Below, one piece after another: positions 13,163 through 21,809 of a stretch of DNA of 31,883 nucleotides (positions are counted from its first letter, which is position 1; the number at the start of each line of letters is the position of its first letter). Location: positions 1 to 31,883 of the forward strand of contig CAZCVI010000084.1 in assembly GCA_964502145.1 (NCBI GenBank), read 5' to 3'. The notes beneath the pieces were generated by a model that saw only the letters and a program-made list of their open reading frames with translations, was not told the origin of the DNA and made no database searches. Source of the stretch: CAZCVI01 sp964502145 (lineage in GTDB: Bacteria > Acidobacteriota > Aminicenantia > UBA2199). The translations under genes were made by a program, and so were the position numbers.

Positions 13163-14308
13163 TTAAGCCAAAGGAATCGTCAGGATGAATTCACTGTCCG
13201 TTTGCTGGAACAACACTTCTTTTTGGCAATGGGCCTGCACAAGAGTAATAATGCGCCGTACCCCGCTTCCCAGATCGGTAACCATACCCAGTTTATACAA
13301 CAGATTATAGATTGTCGGGTTTCTTAAGACGTGCGAGCCACCCATTTTGATACTGTCGATAGTGACCGAATTGGGCAATTTACCCGGTGTTCTGATTTCA
13401 ATCCAATCATCATATTTAATAACCCGGATAGGGGCTGGTATGGTTAAATCCCGATGTGCAATGGCATTCACCAAGGCTTCTCTTAAAGCAACCGGCGAGA
13501 TTTGCCTTCTTATTTCAGGTTCAAAACCCTGGATCACATGCTCTTCTCTCAGGAATAGATTAAGAAACCGCTGGGTATCTTCCAGAATGTCGGGAATTCG
13601 ACCCACGAGGTCTTTCTTATCGAACGGAGGTGTGGCCAAATCCGTGCCTCTGATAATGGCACATATTACCCGTAAACAGGGGAAGTAAAATTGTGGTTTC
13701 TTGCCAAAAAATAAAATACCAGCCACTGTAGGTTTATAATTTTTATCTAAAAGATGGAGATTTTTCAAGTAATTTTTTAACTCGGACTCGACTGCTTTTA
13801 TCTCCATGTGGTTTGACAGAAAATCTTGGAAAGAATATATATCCAGGTCCTGAAAATCAGACTGGTGAACTGTAGTCTCGTCATAAAAAATACTTTCCCT
13901 TGACTGAAAAAGACGCAACAGTTCATCAGTGGATGCCTGTCTGGTACGATTGGTTGAACGAGTATAATAGAGTCCACCAGACGTGCGGTAAGGACGTTGT
14001 TTACCTTGCGGAACATTAACGATCAGCACGATTTTGCCGTCGATTGAAAGAGTTTCTTGAAATACTGAGATTGGCGGTTCACTGCGCTGGATTGCCAAAT
14101 CATCAATGATTAGCATGTTTTTGTCAATATTTTGAATTCCCTTGATTTCCCCGGAATCAGTTACACCAATAATCAGTTGTCCTCCTTCCGAATTGGCTAA
14201 GCTGACAATTCCTTTAAGGATTTTATTTTGATCGGTGATAGATTCCTTTAATTCGGTATGAAAATCTTCACCCTTTTTTATTCTATCTTTCAATTCCGCT
14301 TCATGCAT
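13163..14308 (-). CDS. AlbA_2 (Schlafen-like) domain ATP-binding protein
   Basis: 381 aa. The N-terminal AlbA_2/divergent AAA-4 domain (~1-130) starts with GEDFHTELKES. It then has LANSEGGQLIIGVTDSGEI and ends with GLYYTRSTNRTRQAS. The C-terminal half has the HATPase_c_4-like segment ALREALVNAIAHRDLTIPAP and a closing winged-helix-like region (GGSHVLRNPTIYNLLYKLG). Proteins of this architecture are annotated as transcriptional regulators or ATP-binding proteins and often lie in accessory or defence regions. It has a good promoter (14350-14378) and an AGAGGT ribosome site, and may be cotranscribed with the downstream Cas6b-like gene. Exact activity is unknown. Confidence 0.85.
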   Translation of the reverse strand: MHEAELKDRIKKGEDFHTELKESITDQNKILKGIVSLANSEGGQLIIGVTDSGEIKGIQNIDKNMLIIDDLAIQRSEPPISVFQETLSIDGKIVLIVNVPQGKQRPYRTSGGLYYTRSTNRTRQASTDELLRLFQSRESIFYDETTVHQSDFQDLDIYSFQDFLSNHMEIKAVESELKNYLKNLHLLDKNYKPTVAGILFFGKKPQFYFPCLRVICAIIRGTDLATPPFDKKDLVGRIPDILEDTQRFLNLFLREEHVIQGFEPEIRRQISPVALREALVNAIAHRDLTIPAPIRVIKYDDWIEIRTPGKLPNSVTIDSIKMGGSHVLRNPTIYNLLYKLGMVTDLGSGVRRIITLVQAHCQKEVLFQQTDSEFILTIPLA

Positions 14309-14349
14309 ACTTTTTTAAGACCTCTTTATATTCTATCATTCTATATTAT

Positions 14350-14378
14350 ATCATATGCAATCATTCATTGTTTGTCAA
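14350..14378 (-). promoter_or_regulatory. promoter of the AlbA_2 gene
   Basis: Consensus -35 TTGACA (14373-14378), a 17-bp spacer, -10 TATGAT (14350-14355). Leader of about 35 nt with AGAGGT before the ATG at 14308. Confidence 0.65.
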
Positions 14379-14410
14379 CACCCAGACATGCTTAATTCAT
14401 TACTACTTAT

Positions 14411-14465
14411 GCCTCCGGCGGCCAAAAACCTTTTCGAGAAAAGGTTTCTGGACTTCCAAAAGCGT
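14411..14465. repeat. intergenic repeat-like hairpin sequence
   Basis: CTCCGGCGGCCAAAAACC followed by a perfect 9-bp stem AAACCTTTT/AAAAGGTTT (14426-14447) with a CGAG loop. Similar CTCCGGCGGCC-plus-hairpin sequences are, from memory, dispersed in several bacterial genomes. The 64-codon frame through it is not considered a gene. Confidence 0.45.
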
Positions 14466-14593
14466 TTACTATTTAAAGAGGCAGCCCCCCCTGTCACTGA
14501 GATAGGACATATTCACTGGCAAAAAACTGGCAAGCAAATTGCTTTATAAAAAAAAGGACAAGCTTTTTTATCTGGCTTCTCTGGAGGAATAAC

Positions 14594-15283
14594 ATGAAAA
14601 AAAAACTACTACTCGTTATCACGATATTAATAACCATCCTTTTGGTGACCCCCTCATGCACAGGTAATTATTTCGTTACCCCCGCATTTTACGAAAAAGC
14701 CGAGGGACACCGCATCATTGCCATCCTACCCTTTGAAATGATCTTCACCGGAAAAAAACCAAAGAAACTCACGATCCCCCAAATCCGCGACATCGAGGAA
14801 CAGGAAAGCCTCGCCTTTCAAGATTCTTTCTACACTATGCTGATGCATCAAGCCACCCGCTCCACCCATCCGATTTTAGTAGAAATCCAAGCAGTAGACA
14901 CCACCAACCACATCCTAGAAAAAAAAGGGATCACTATCCGCGATACCTGGGAAATGAATTCAGAAGAACTGGCCCACCTCCTAAATGTAGACGCTGTAGT
15001 TCGTACCCGCGTGATTAAAAAACGCTTCATGTCCGGTCTGGCTTCTTTTGGCATCGAAGTAGGCAATATGATCCTAAACGAAATACTGGAAGATACCCCC
15101 CTCAGAATATTCGCCCCCAATCCAACCAGCGGCATCAAAGCAGAATGCCAAGTGTGCGATGGCAGAGACGGCTCAGTACTCTGGGCAATCGACATGAAAG
15201 ACGCCACCGACTGGACCCTCCCTGCCAACGAAATCATTCATAATATCAATCACTACTTCGCCAGAAACTTTCCCTACCGATAA
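14594..15283 (+). CDS. putative lipoprotein
   Basis: 229 aa. A lipoprotein signal runs from MKKKLLLVITIL to a lipobox-like LVTPSC (Cys about residue 22), so it is probably anchored to a membrane after processing. The mature part starts with HRIIAILPFEMIF, a strand typical of lipoproteins of the GNA1162/CsgG-TolB N-terminal-like group. It has a helical middle (QESLAFQDSFYTMLMHQ) and NVDAVVRTRVIKKRF, and ends with DGSVLWAIDMKD, which suits a β-strand pair. Start is supported by GGAGGA seven bases upstream. Stands alone between two repeat-bearing gaps. No specific function can be given. Confidence 0.75.
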   Translation: MKKKLLLVITILITILLVTPSCTGNYFVTPAFYEKAEGHRIIAILPFEMIFTGKKPKKLTIPQIRDIEEQESLAFQDSFYTMLMHQATRSTHPILVEIQAVDTTNHILEKKGITIRDTWEMNSEELAHLLNVDAVVRTRVIKKRFMSGLASFGIEVGNMILNEILEDTPLRIFAPNPTSGIKAECQVCDGRDGSVLWAIDMKDATDWTLPANEIIHNINHYFARNFPYR

Positions 15284-15314
15284 AATAAAGGAAGCAATGA
15301 AACATTGACCAATA

Positions 15315-15453
15315 CCTGGATTCACCGCCAACTTAATGGGAAGAATGGGAAGAATGGGAATGATGGGAGTTATGGGAATGATGGGATAAACAAAAAATTT
15401 CCCATTCCTCCCATAATTCTCATACTTCCCATTAATTTGATGGTGAATCCAGG
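15315..15453. repeat. 9-nt-period hairpin element C (GGGAAnnAT type), complete
   Basis: Both ends are present and inverted: CCTGGATTCACCGCCAA on the left and TTGATGGTGAATCCAGG on the right. Six 9-mers (GGGAAGAAT twice, GGGAATGAT, GGGAGTTAT, GGGAATGAT, GGGATAAAC) run in register at 15338-15391. The complementary CCCATTCCT-type arm follows to about 15435. It lies between the lipoprotein gene and the hutH promoter; nothing coding is in 15284-15613. Confidence 0.88.
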
Positions 15454-15539
15454 GAGAAAAAAGGGGATTAATCGATGACCAGGATTTCGGAAAGATGTTG
15501 GGCGGCGTGCAAAAAACTGAATAGATACCCTTGAAAAGA

Positions 15540-15568
15540 TTGACTTATCCGGGACAAATGATTATAAT
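15540..15568 (+). promoter_or_regulatory. promoter of hutH
   Basis: -35 TTGACT (15540-15545), 17-bp spacer, perfect -10 TATAAT (15563-15568). The predicted start near 15575 gives a ~40-nt leader containing AAGGAAGGT before the ATG at 15614. No hut operator or riboswitch is evident. Confidence 0.75.
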
Positions 15569-15613
15569 TATTTTTTCTAAATGGACTTTTTAAATGGATA
15601 AGGAAGGTAAAAT

Positions 15614-17212
15614 ATGACAAAAACAACCAAAGTTTTTTATTATGGTGAAGATCAACTAAGCGCGGGATTAGCGCTGGAAATTGCCCGCGGTCAACGTAAG
15701 GGTCTGATCGGTGAAAAAGCGGCGGAACGAATCCACGCCAGTCAAATGGCAGTGAACGATATCGTGGCCCGCAAAGAGACTGTCTACGGGATCAATACCG
15801 GTTTCGGCCCGTTATGCACCACGGTCATTTCACCGGAAGATACCCAAAAATTGCAATACAATATATTAAAAAGCCACAGTGCAGGCGTAGGTCAACCCAT
15901 TCCCGCTGAAATAGCCCAATTAATGATGGTGCTCAAAGTTCACGCCCTGGCCCGCGGCTATTCTGGGATTGCGCGGTCCACATTGGAACGAATTATCTGG
16001 CATATTGAAAATAACGTGACCCCCGTGGTGCCCAGCCAAGGTTCGGTCGGTGCTTCGGGTGATCTGGCCCCACTGGCCCACCTCTTCTTGCCCCTGATCG
16101 GCCTGGGAAAAGTGTATTATCGCAGAGAAGGGACCAAACAAATTGTGTGTACAGATGCGGCCCACGTGTTAACCAAAAAAGGACTAAAACCACTGGAACT
16201 GGGCCCCAAAGAAGGACTGGCCCTGATCAATGGCACACAATTTATCGCGGCCTTTGCTATCAAAGGATTGGAACGATTGCTCAACTGTCTGGATACGGCG
16301 GATATTATCGGCGCGATGACACTGGAATCATTGTTAGGTTCGATCAAACCCTTTAAAACAGAACTACACCAGCTCCGACCTTATATTGGCACCACGTATG
16401 TAGCCCACCGGATGCGCAATCTTTTAGCCGGTTCTGCCATGGTGGAATCCCACACGGATTGCAGCCGCGTACAGGACCCCTATTCCTTGCGCTGCATGCC
16501 ACAGGTCCACGGCGCTTCACGCACCGCCTGGCTCCATCTAAAAGACATCCTCAACACAGAATTAAATTCTGTGACAGATAACCCCATCATCTTGGATACG
16601 CACAATTCTATTAGCGGCGGCAACTTCCACGGTCAACCCATGGCACTACCGCTGGATTACGCGACCGTGGCTGCGGCGGAACTGGGCAATATCTCGGACC
16701 GCAGAACCTATCTACTGTTAGAAGGCAACGTGGAAGGTTTACCGGTACTGTTGATGAAAAATATCGGCATTAACTCGGGATTTATGATCCCCCAGTACAC
16801 TTCCGCGGCATTGGTCAGCGAAAACAAATGCCTCTGCTTCCCAGCCAGTGCAGATAGCATCCCCACCTCGTTAGGACAAGAAGATCATGTGAGCATGGGT
16901 TCCATTAGCGCCAGAAAACTGAACACGGTGATTGATAACCTGGAAAATATCCTGGCTGTAGAATTGGTCACTGCGGCGCAGGCTTTCGACTTCAGACGCC
17001 CCCTAAAATCAAGCCAAATCCTGGAATCCTGCCACAACTTGGTCAGAAAAAAAATCGACCACACGGACGAAGACCGTATTTTCGCGGCAGATTTGCAAGT
17101 GGCCAGAGATTTGATTGCCTCCAAAGCACTGGCAAAATTATCCAACCAAGTGGCGGAAACAGGAAAAATCGACCTGCTGGGCGAACACGGCAAACTGTTT
17201 GATATTTATTAG
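15614..17212 (+). CDS. hutH: histidine ammonia-lyase
   Basis: 532 aa; converts L-histidine to urocanate and ammonia. The MIO prosthetic group would form from A147-S148-G149 in GSVGASGDLAPLAH. The catalytic Tyr is in VYGINTGFG (~58), and the substrate-pocket SHSAGVGQP (~88-96) is of the histidine type rather than the Phe/Tyr ammonia-lyase type. Slightly longer than the ~510-aa norm. Stands alone: no hutU, hutI or hutG is in the window, so the rest of histidine degradation must be encoded elsewhere. Converges with the GH3 gene with only 3 nt between the stops. Confidence 0.95.
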   Translation: MTKTTKVFYYGEDQLSAGLALEIARGQRKGLIGEKAAERIHASQMAVNDIVARKETVYGINTGFGPLCTTVISPEDTQKLQYNILKSHSAGVGQPIPAEIAQLMMVLKVHALARGYSGIARSTLERIIWHIENNVTPVVPSQGSVGASGDLAPLAHLFLPLIGLGKVYYRREGTKQIVCTDAAHVLTKKGLKPLELGPKEGLALINGTQFIAAFAIKGLERLLNCLDTADIIGAMTLESLLGSIKPFKTELHQLRPYIGTTYVAHRMRNLLAGSAMVESHTDCSRVQDPYSLRCMPQVHGASRTAWLHLKDILNTELNSVTDNPIILDTHNSISGGNFHGQPMALPLDYATVAAAELGNISDRRTYLLLEGNVEGLPVLLMKNIGINSGFMIPQYTSAALVSENKCLCFPASADSIPTSLGQEDHVSMGSISARKLNTVIDNLENILAVELVTAAQAFDFRRPLKSSQILESCHNLVRKKIDHTDEDRIFAADLQVARDLIASKALAKLSNQVAETGKIDLLGEHGKLFDIY

Positions 17213-17215
17213 GAT

Positions 17216-18817
17216 TTAGTAACGATCATATCCCAATCCAAAACCACGGGGGAATAACCCCGCTATTTCAACCGGTAATTTCCCCGTGGGGACACTCTTT
17301 CCCGTTAATATCTGAAACAAGGCTTCGACCTGCACCATTCGAAAACCATAGGTCACCAAAAAGGTAGCCGCCCCGGGATATTTTTTGATTTCATAGGGGG
17401 TTTCCAGCGAGATAATAATCGTATCGGGTCGCAGTGTTAATACCCGCTGTACCATTTCCGTCTGGTGTTGCCCAGCCTGCCCGGCACGAGAATAGATAAA
17501 AGCCAACAGGTACTCATCCTTATTTTCTGTTAAACGGGCTTCCAGAGAATCGGGTAAGGAATCCTCTGCTTCTGGTTTAAGTGTGATCACCTCGCCATCC
17601 TCCAGATATTCCCGTGCCAATCGTCCCACCATCGAGCGGGTATCGTTTTCCATGATAGAGGGGCCCACAATTGTTTTTTGCCATTCCAAGAGCAACACTT
17701 TCCTGCCCGCCTGGAGCGGCAAAAGCCCCGCGTCATTTCTCAAAAGTGTCACCGACTCGGCTGCGAGTTGCCGTTCCATGGCGAGATTCTCCCGTATCCC
17801 GCGCTGAAGCAATGAACCCTGATTCATTTTTGCCATTAGAGAAGACTGCCGTGCTCTTAAAGCCAAAATACGTTCGACAGACTCGGTGATCCGTTTTTCC
17901 GGGATAATTCCTTTAATTACCAGGGATTCCAGACGGTCGAGCAGTTCTTCCTGAAAATCTAAACTGTGACTGGGCACAAACACATCAAGACCGGCATTTA
18001 TGCCCATCTCCACAATTTCTGCGGGAGAAAAATGATCCCTAACGGCTTTCATTTCCAAACAATCGCTGAACACGACGCCGTTAAACCCGATTTGGTCACG
18101 CAACAACTGTTGCACCAAGTAAGGAGAAAAGCCAGCGATATCCGGTGCCAATAAAGGGAACCGCACATGCGAGGTCATCATCCCATCAATCCCTGACCGG
18201 GCCAAAACGCGGAAAGGAGACAAACAATACGTATTAAAAAACTCTTGGGAAACGGGAATTTCGGGTATTTCCAGGTGAGAGTCGACCACAGCCGCGCCGT
18301 GGCCGGGATAATGTTTCCCACAGGTCAGGATACCACTGGCTTGCACACCGTGCATGAATTGTGTCGCATAAGCTATCACTGTTTCCGGCTCATCCGCATA
18401 GGCACGAATCCCAATCACCGGGTTGTCTGCCGCGACATTCACATCCAATACCGGGGCGAATATGCCATCTATGCCGCAGGCTTTCATATCTCTGCCGATC
18501 AGATTCCCCGCCTGCCATGCATTTTGCGGATTACCCGTGGCCGCCAATCCCATGGCTGAAATGGCCGTGGCCGCCAACTCGCCAAAACGAACAATGCCGC
18601 CACCTTCCTGGTCCGTGTAGATAAGCGGTGGTGTCTCGCCTATCCGATGGATGGCGGCAGTCAATTCCTGGACCTGGGAGATGGATTCAATGTTACGCGA
18701 AAAAAGAATCACAAACCCAATGTTCCGGGAACGAATGAATTCACGAACATTCTCGGGTAACCGGGTGCCGTAGAAACCGATCATAAACAACTGGCCTATT
18801 TTTTCGCTAATGGTCAC
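17216..18817 (-). CDS. glycoside hydrolase family 3, β-N-acetylhexosaminidase (NagZ-like)
   Basis: 533 aa. The GH3 TIM-barrel has the NagZ signature KHYPGHG (168-174), followed by the DSH dyad (179-181) that supplies the acid/base His in NagZ-type enzymes. The nucleophile is predicted to be Asp252 in VVFSDCLEM. Other matches are IYTDQEGGGIVRF and DGIFAPVLDVN. A C-terminal α/β domain of ~170 residues extends beyond minimal NagZ. No signal peptide, so probably cytoplasmic and active on muropeptide-derived GlcNAc-anhydroMurNAc or related β-N-acetylhexosaminides. The start is GTG at 18817 with AGGAT upstream. Confidence 0.88.
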   Translation of the reverse strand: MTISEKIGQLFMIGFYGTRLPENVREFIRSRNIGFVILFSRNIESISQVQELTAAIHRIGETPPLIYTDQEGGGIVRFGELAATAISAMGLAATGNPQNAWQAGNLIGRDMKACGIDGIFAPVLDVNVAADNPVIGIRAYADEPETVIAYATQFMHGVQASGILTCGKHYPGHGAAVVDSHLEIPEIPVSQEFFNTYCLSPFRVLARSGIDGMMTSHVRFPLLAPDIAGFSPYLVQQLLRDQIGFNGVVFSDCLEMKAVRDHFSPAEIVEMGINAGLDVFVPSHSLDFQEELLDRLESLVIKGIIPEKRITESVERILALRARQSSLMAKMNQGSLLQRGIRENLAMERQLAAESVTLLRNDAGLLPLQAGRKVLLLEWQKTIVGPSIMENDTRSMVGRLAREYLEDGEVITLKPEAEDSLPDSLEARLTENKDEYLLAFIYSRAGQAGQHQTEMVQRVLTLRPDTIIISLETPYEIKKYPGAATFLVTYGFRMVQVEALFQILTGKSVPTGKLPVEIAGLFPRGFGLGYDRY

Positions 18818-18851
18818 GTGAGTATCCTTGCATATTTCCGTGGTGATATCG

Positions 18852-20006
18852 TTATGTGGGTGTTAAACCACCGGCTTTATTAACCTGCTTAATAAATATA
18901 CGTCTGCGTTTATGTTGGGTGGGATTAAAATATTTCCATTGGGCCTGGATTTTTTTATTCGTTTCCAGTTCCGGGTTGGATTCGGTTTGTTGCACCCCTT
19001 TTTTTATTGCCGCGTCCACTATTTCCAGCGCCATTAAAATATCCACCCCGTGGCCGCGGTATTTTTCCTTCACTCCGGCCAGATAAAAATCCAGAACCTT
19101 GTAGTTTCGTCGTGCTCTAAAAATATGGTACAGTCCAAAAGGAAAGAGATGGCCCCTGGCTTTTTGATATCCTACTGAAAGACTGGGCATAGTAATCATA
19201 AATCCGACGGGCACATCATTTTCATCCACTGCCAACTGGATCAAATCCTTGTCTGCAAAGGCAATATATTTTTTGATATAAAATTCCATCTGTTTTTGGG
19301 TGAGTGGAATTGAGCCATATATCTGCGCAAAGGTTTCTTGTAGTAACTGAAATATCTCGTGGGCACGTTCCATAAGATGAAGGCGGTTTTTGAATTTAAT
19401 AATAGTGACGTGAGTGCGTTCGCGAATTTGCGGGCCCATTTGTTGCAATCGTGGTGGGATTCCCGATTCAGCAGGGACCAACGAGCGGAACTCCACGTAA
19501 TCGACATCTTTCTTGAACCCGTATTGTTCTGTAAATTCCGGGTAGTAGGGGAAATTATAAATGACAGCAATAGTCGGCAAATAGTCGAATCCTTCCACCA
19601 GCATGCCCTGTGGGTCCAGGTCCGAGAATCCATGGGGGCCGGTAATCGTTTCCATGCCTAATAAAACGGCCCACTGTTCCAGGGCGGCAAAAAGGCTATG
19701 GGCCACTTCATAATCCGTGATAGTGTCAAACCAGCCGAATCTTAGATTTTTGGTCTGGTACTTCTGATTGGCTGCCACACTAAGAATCCCAGCGATACGC
19801 CCCACGGCTTTTCCATTCTTGTAGGCGATAAACAACTTGGTCTGGGCATTTTCATAAGAGGGATTCCGACGGGGATTAAACATATTCATCTCGTCGCGAA
19901 TCAATGGAGGAACCCACAATTTATTGCCCTTGTAAATCTCAAAAGGAACCTTGACAAATTGCTTCAATTGCTTCTTCGTGTTCACCAGCTCGATTTCTAC
20001 CGCCAT
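18852..20006 (-). CDS. GNAT-superfamily N-acetyltransferase-like protein
   Basis: 384 aa. It starts MAVEIELVNTKKQLKQFV and shows the pattern common in this family (PFEIYKGNKLWVPPLIRDE, then FIAYKNGKAVGRIAGIL). The middle has ITGPHGFSDLDPQGMLVEGF and the C-terminal acetyl-CoA-binding part has VDENDVPVGFMITMPSL. The ATG at 20006 is preferred over one 31 codons upstream because AGAGGT lies just before it and homologues begin here. A TATAAT (20079-20084) upstream may be its -10. Substrate unknown. It follows the GGR-type gene by 130 nt on the same strand. Confidence 0.82.
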   Translation of the reverse strand: MAVEIELVNTKKQLKQFVKVPFEIYKGNKLWVPPLIRDEMNMFNPRRNPSYENAQTKLFIAYKNGKAVGRIAGILSVAANQKYQTKNLRFGWFDTITDYEVAHSLFAALEQWAVLLGMETITGPHGFSDLDPQGMLVEGFDYLPTIAVIYNFPYYPEFTEQYGFKKDVDYVEFRSLVPAESGIPPRLQQMGPQIRERTHVTIIKFKNRLHLMERAHEIFQLLQETFAQIYGSIPLTQKQMEFYIKKYIAFADKDLIQLAVDENDVPVGFMITMPSLSVGYQKARGHLFPFGLYHIFRARRNYKVLDFYLAGVKEKYRGHGVDILMALEIVDAAIKKGVQQTESNPELETNKKIQAQWKYFNPTQHKRRRIFIKQVNKAGGLTPT

Positions 20007-20136
20007 GGTTATGCTTACCTCTCTTATTGATTTTCTAGGTGTCACACAAACAGTGCATTGTATTAATTGCACCATTTCATTATACAATAAAAGCCACATG
20101 ATTGGTATTAAAACAAGTCAAAATACAGGCAAAAAA

Positions 20137-21354
20137 TTAAAATATTAATTTAAGAAGCGCGACTGGCATCCGTTTTATTATTTTGAAGGTTCCTTTTTTA
20201 TAGGACGTTTTACCAAAAACCACCCGGTAGAGCAATTCGGCCATTTTGGCGTCGCGCCTGCCCAGAGTGATCATCAATTCCTGGCGCCATTTGGTTTTAT
20301 ACAGGTTTTTTTGAATCCAGCGCCCGTATTTATTTAGGTCATTGCCAAAATCGCGCAACCAGTTTTCCTGGTAATTGGCCAGGGGGAGATGGTCTTGTAA
20401 ATGATTGGCAATAGCTGTAGCTGCCAGTTGGCCGCTTTTAATGGCGTAATAGAGTCCCTCGCCAGTGACAGGGCTGACAAATCCAGCGATATCTCCGGCC
20501 AATAGAATATTCTCGAACACGGTTTGGTGGACCGTTCGTTTAAAGGGTAAGGGGAAGGCGCGTTCTTTTTCCAGTTTTAAATGGGGTGGCAGTTGGCCGA
20601 GTTCGCGCAATTTTGCCACAAATTGATGGTAATAGTGTATGGCGCCATCGGATTTTAACAAGTGAGCAGATGCGCCAATGCCAATATTGATGAACCCGTT
20701 TTTAATAAAACACCACCCGTACCCATTGGGCACTGCGCCAAAAAAGATTCCGGCAGAGTAGCCAGTATAACCCAATGGCGTTAGTATCGCTTTATCTATG
20801 GGTGTTTCAGACACGACGGTCATAGCCAGGTAATCGGCCTCGAATGCTTCACGGTTGAGTAGGGGTTGATTGAAAGCATTTTTTTGGAACCCCGTGGCCT
20901 GGATAATATAAGAGGCAAAAACAGGATTCCCGGTGGTTTCGATTTTATATTCCCCCGTGGGCATACGGGTCACGTTTTTGACGCGGCAATTATCCATGAC
21001 ATGGGCACCAGCTTCCCTGGCATCCCGCGCCATAGCCATATCGAATTCTTCCCGGCGCACAAAAAAGCTATCCTCTGTCGGTTGGATTAAAAATTGGTGG
21101 CTGGGAGAAAAAAGGTGGAGCGTGTCTACCTTGGAATTAATGGAAGCGCGGGCATGTTCGCCCAAGAGGGGCACACATCGGCCAGACAGGGCGCCGCCGC
21201 ATGGTTTTTGGCGTGGGTAAGCTTGTTTTTCCAATAACACCACGCGCAAACCTGATTTGGCCGCGTAAAAAGCACCCGAAGCGCCGGCTGGGCCACCGCC
21301 AATCACCGCTACATCATATTTACCTGCTACTTTTGTTTCCTGTTGTGGTTCCAT
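20137..21354 (-). CDS. geranylgeranyl reductase family FAD-dependent oxidoreductase
   Basis: 405 aa. The N-terminal Rossmann motif VIGGGPAGASGAFYAAKSG binds FAD. Family hallmarks YPRQKPCGGALSGR, NILLAGDIAGFVSPVTGEGL and YYAIKSGQLAA follow. Members reduce isoprenoid double bonds (archaeal lipids, chlorophyll side chain, menaquinone side chains) or act on other lipophilic substrates. Monocistronic or with the downstream acetyltransferase; the ribosome site is weak. No isoprenoid genes are nearby, so the substrate is open. Confidence 0.87.
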   Translation of the reverse strand: MEPQQETKVAGKYDVAVIGGGPAGASGAFYAAKSGLRVVLLEKQAYPRQKPCGGALSGRCVPLLGEHARASINSKVDTLHLFSPSHQFLIQPTEDSFFVRREEFDMAMARDAREAGAHVMDNCRVKNVTRMPTGEYKIETTGNPVFASYIIQATGFQKNAFNQPLLNREAFEADYLAMTVVSETPIDKAILTPLGYTGYSAGIFFGAVPNGYGWCFIKNGFINIGIGASAHLLKSDGAIHYYHQFVAKLRELGQLPPHLKLEKERAFPLPFKRTVHQTVFENILLAGDIAGFVSPVTGEGLYYAIKSGQLAATAIANHLQDHLPLANYQENWLRDFGNDLNKYGRWIQKNLYKTKWRQELMITLGRRDAKMAELLYRVVFGKTSYKKGTFKIIKRMPVALLKLIF

Positions 21355-21614
21355 TGTTTACACCCGTTCCCTAGGCTTGACTATCCGCCAGCCATTGATG
21401 CGCATTCTATTAATCCCGCTATGTACAATAAACATCTTCATCCTGTTTCTGATTCTTTTTTTGATTCTTTATATTCCTGTTCTTGATGTGCCTGATATTC
21501 CTGATATTCTGGGAAATTCAAAAAACACAAGCAAAACAATCCTTTTTTCCATGATTGTTCACAGATAAAAAATATTTTATACTAAATGTTCAATTAATTC
21601 AATAGCTACCCCTT
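21355..21614. other. gap with degenerate 9-nt-period tract (TTCCTGATA type)
   Basis: No gene is supported. At 21480-21515 four 9-mers run in register (TTCTTGATG, TGCCTGATA, TTCCTGATA, TTCTGGGAA), preceded by looser TTCTTT/TTCCTG words. This looks like a decayed relative of the hairpin elements, but no complementary arm was found. The 63-codon frame here only reflects the repeat. Confidence 0.5.
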
Positions 21615-21768
21615 AATTCACTGCCAGATTTCTAAAATCGTTGTGGACGATATGGACTTAGTGGACGATATGGACCGAAAATAAAAGCTTTTTTTGTCCA
21701 TATCGTCCACAAAGTCCACTCTGTCCATATCGTCCATGTTTTTTCACGAATCTGATGGTGAATCCAGG
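21615..21768. repeat. 9-nt-period hairpin element D (TGGACnnnn type)
   Basis: Left end ATTCACTGCCAGATT, right end AATCTGATGGTGAATCCAGG. Left arm at 21644-21679: TGGACGATA, TGGACTTAG, TGGACGATA, TGGACCGAA. Right arm 21696-21737 carries GTCCATATC/GTCCACAAA words complementary to it. It is followed directly by AAATCCACCGCCAAATT (21771-21787), the left end of a further element that continues into the DUF4143 gene region. It has the ends of the GGGAAnnAT family but a different arm sequence. Confidence 0.85.
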
Positions 21769-21809
21769 TTAAATCCACCGCCAAATTATTGCAATCGTCC
21801 CCATTTTTT

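Noticed and set aside
14355..14549. 64-codon plus-strand gene
   Set aside because: It crosses the AlbA_2 promoter and the dispersed CTCCGGCGGCC hairpin, with no ribosome site; coding character absent.
21377..21568. 63-codon Leu/Ile-rich membrane peptide
   Set aside because: The apparent hydrophobicity comes from T-rich 9-nt words; no ribosome site and no homologous pattern.
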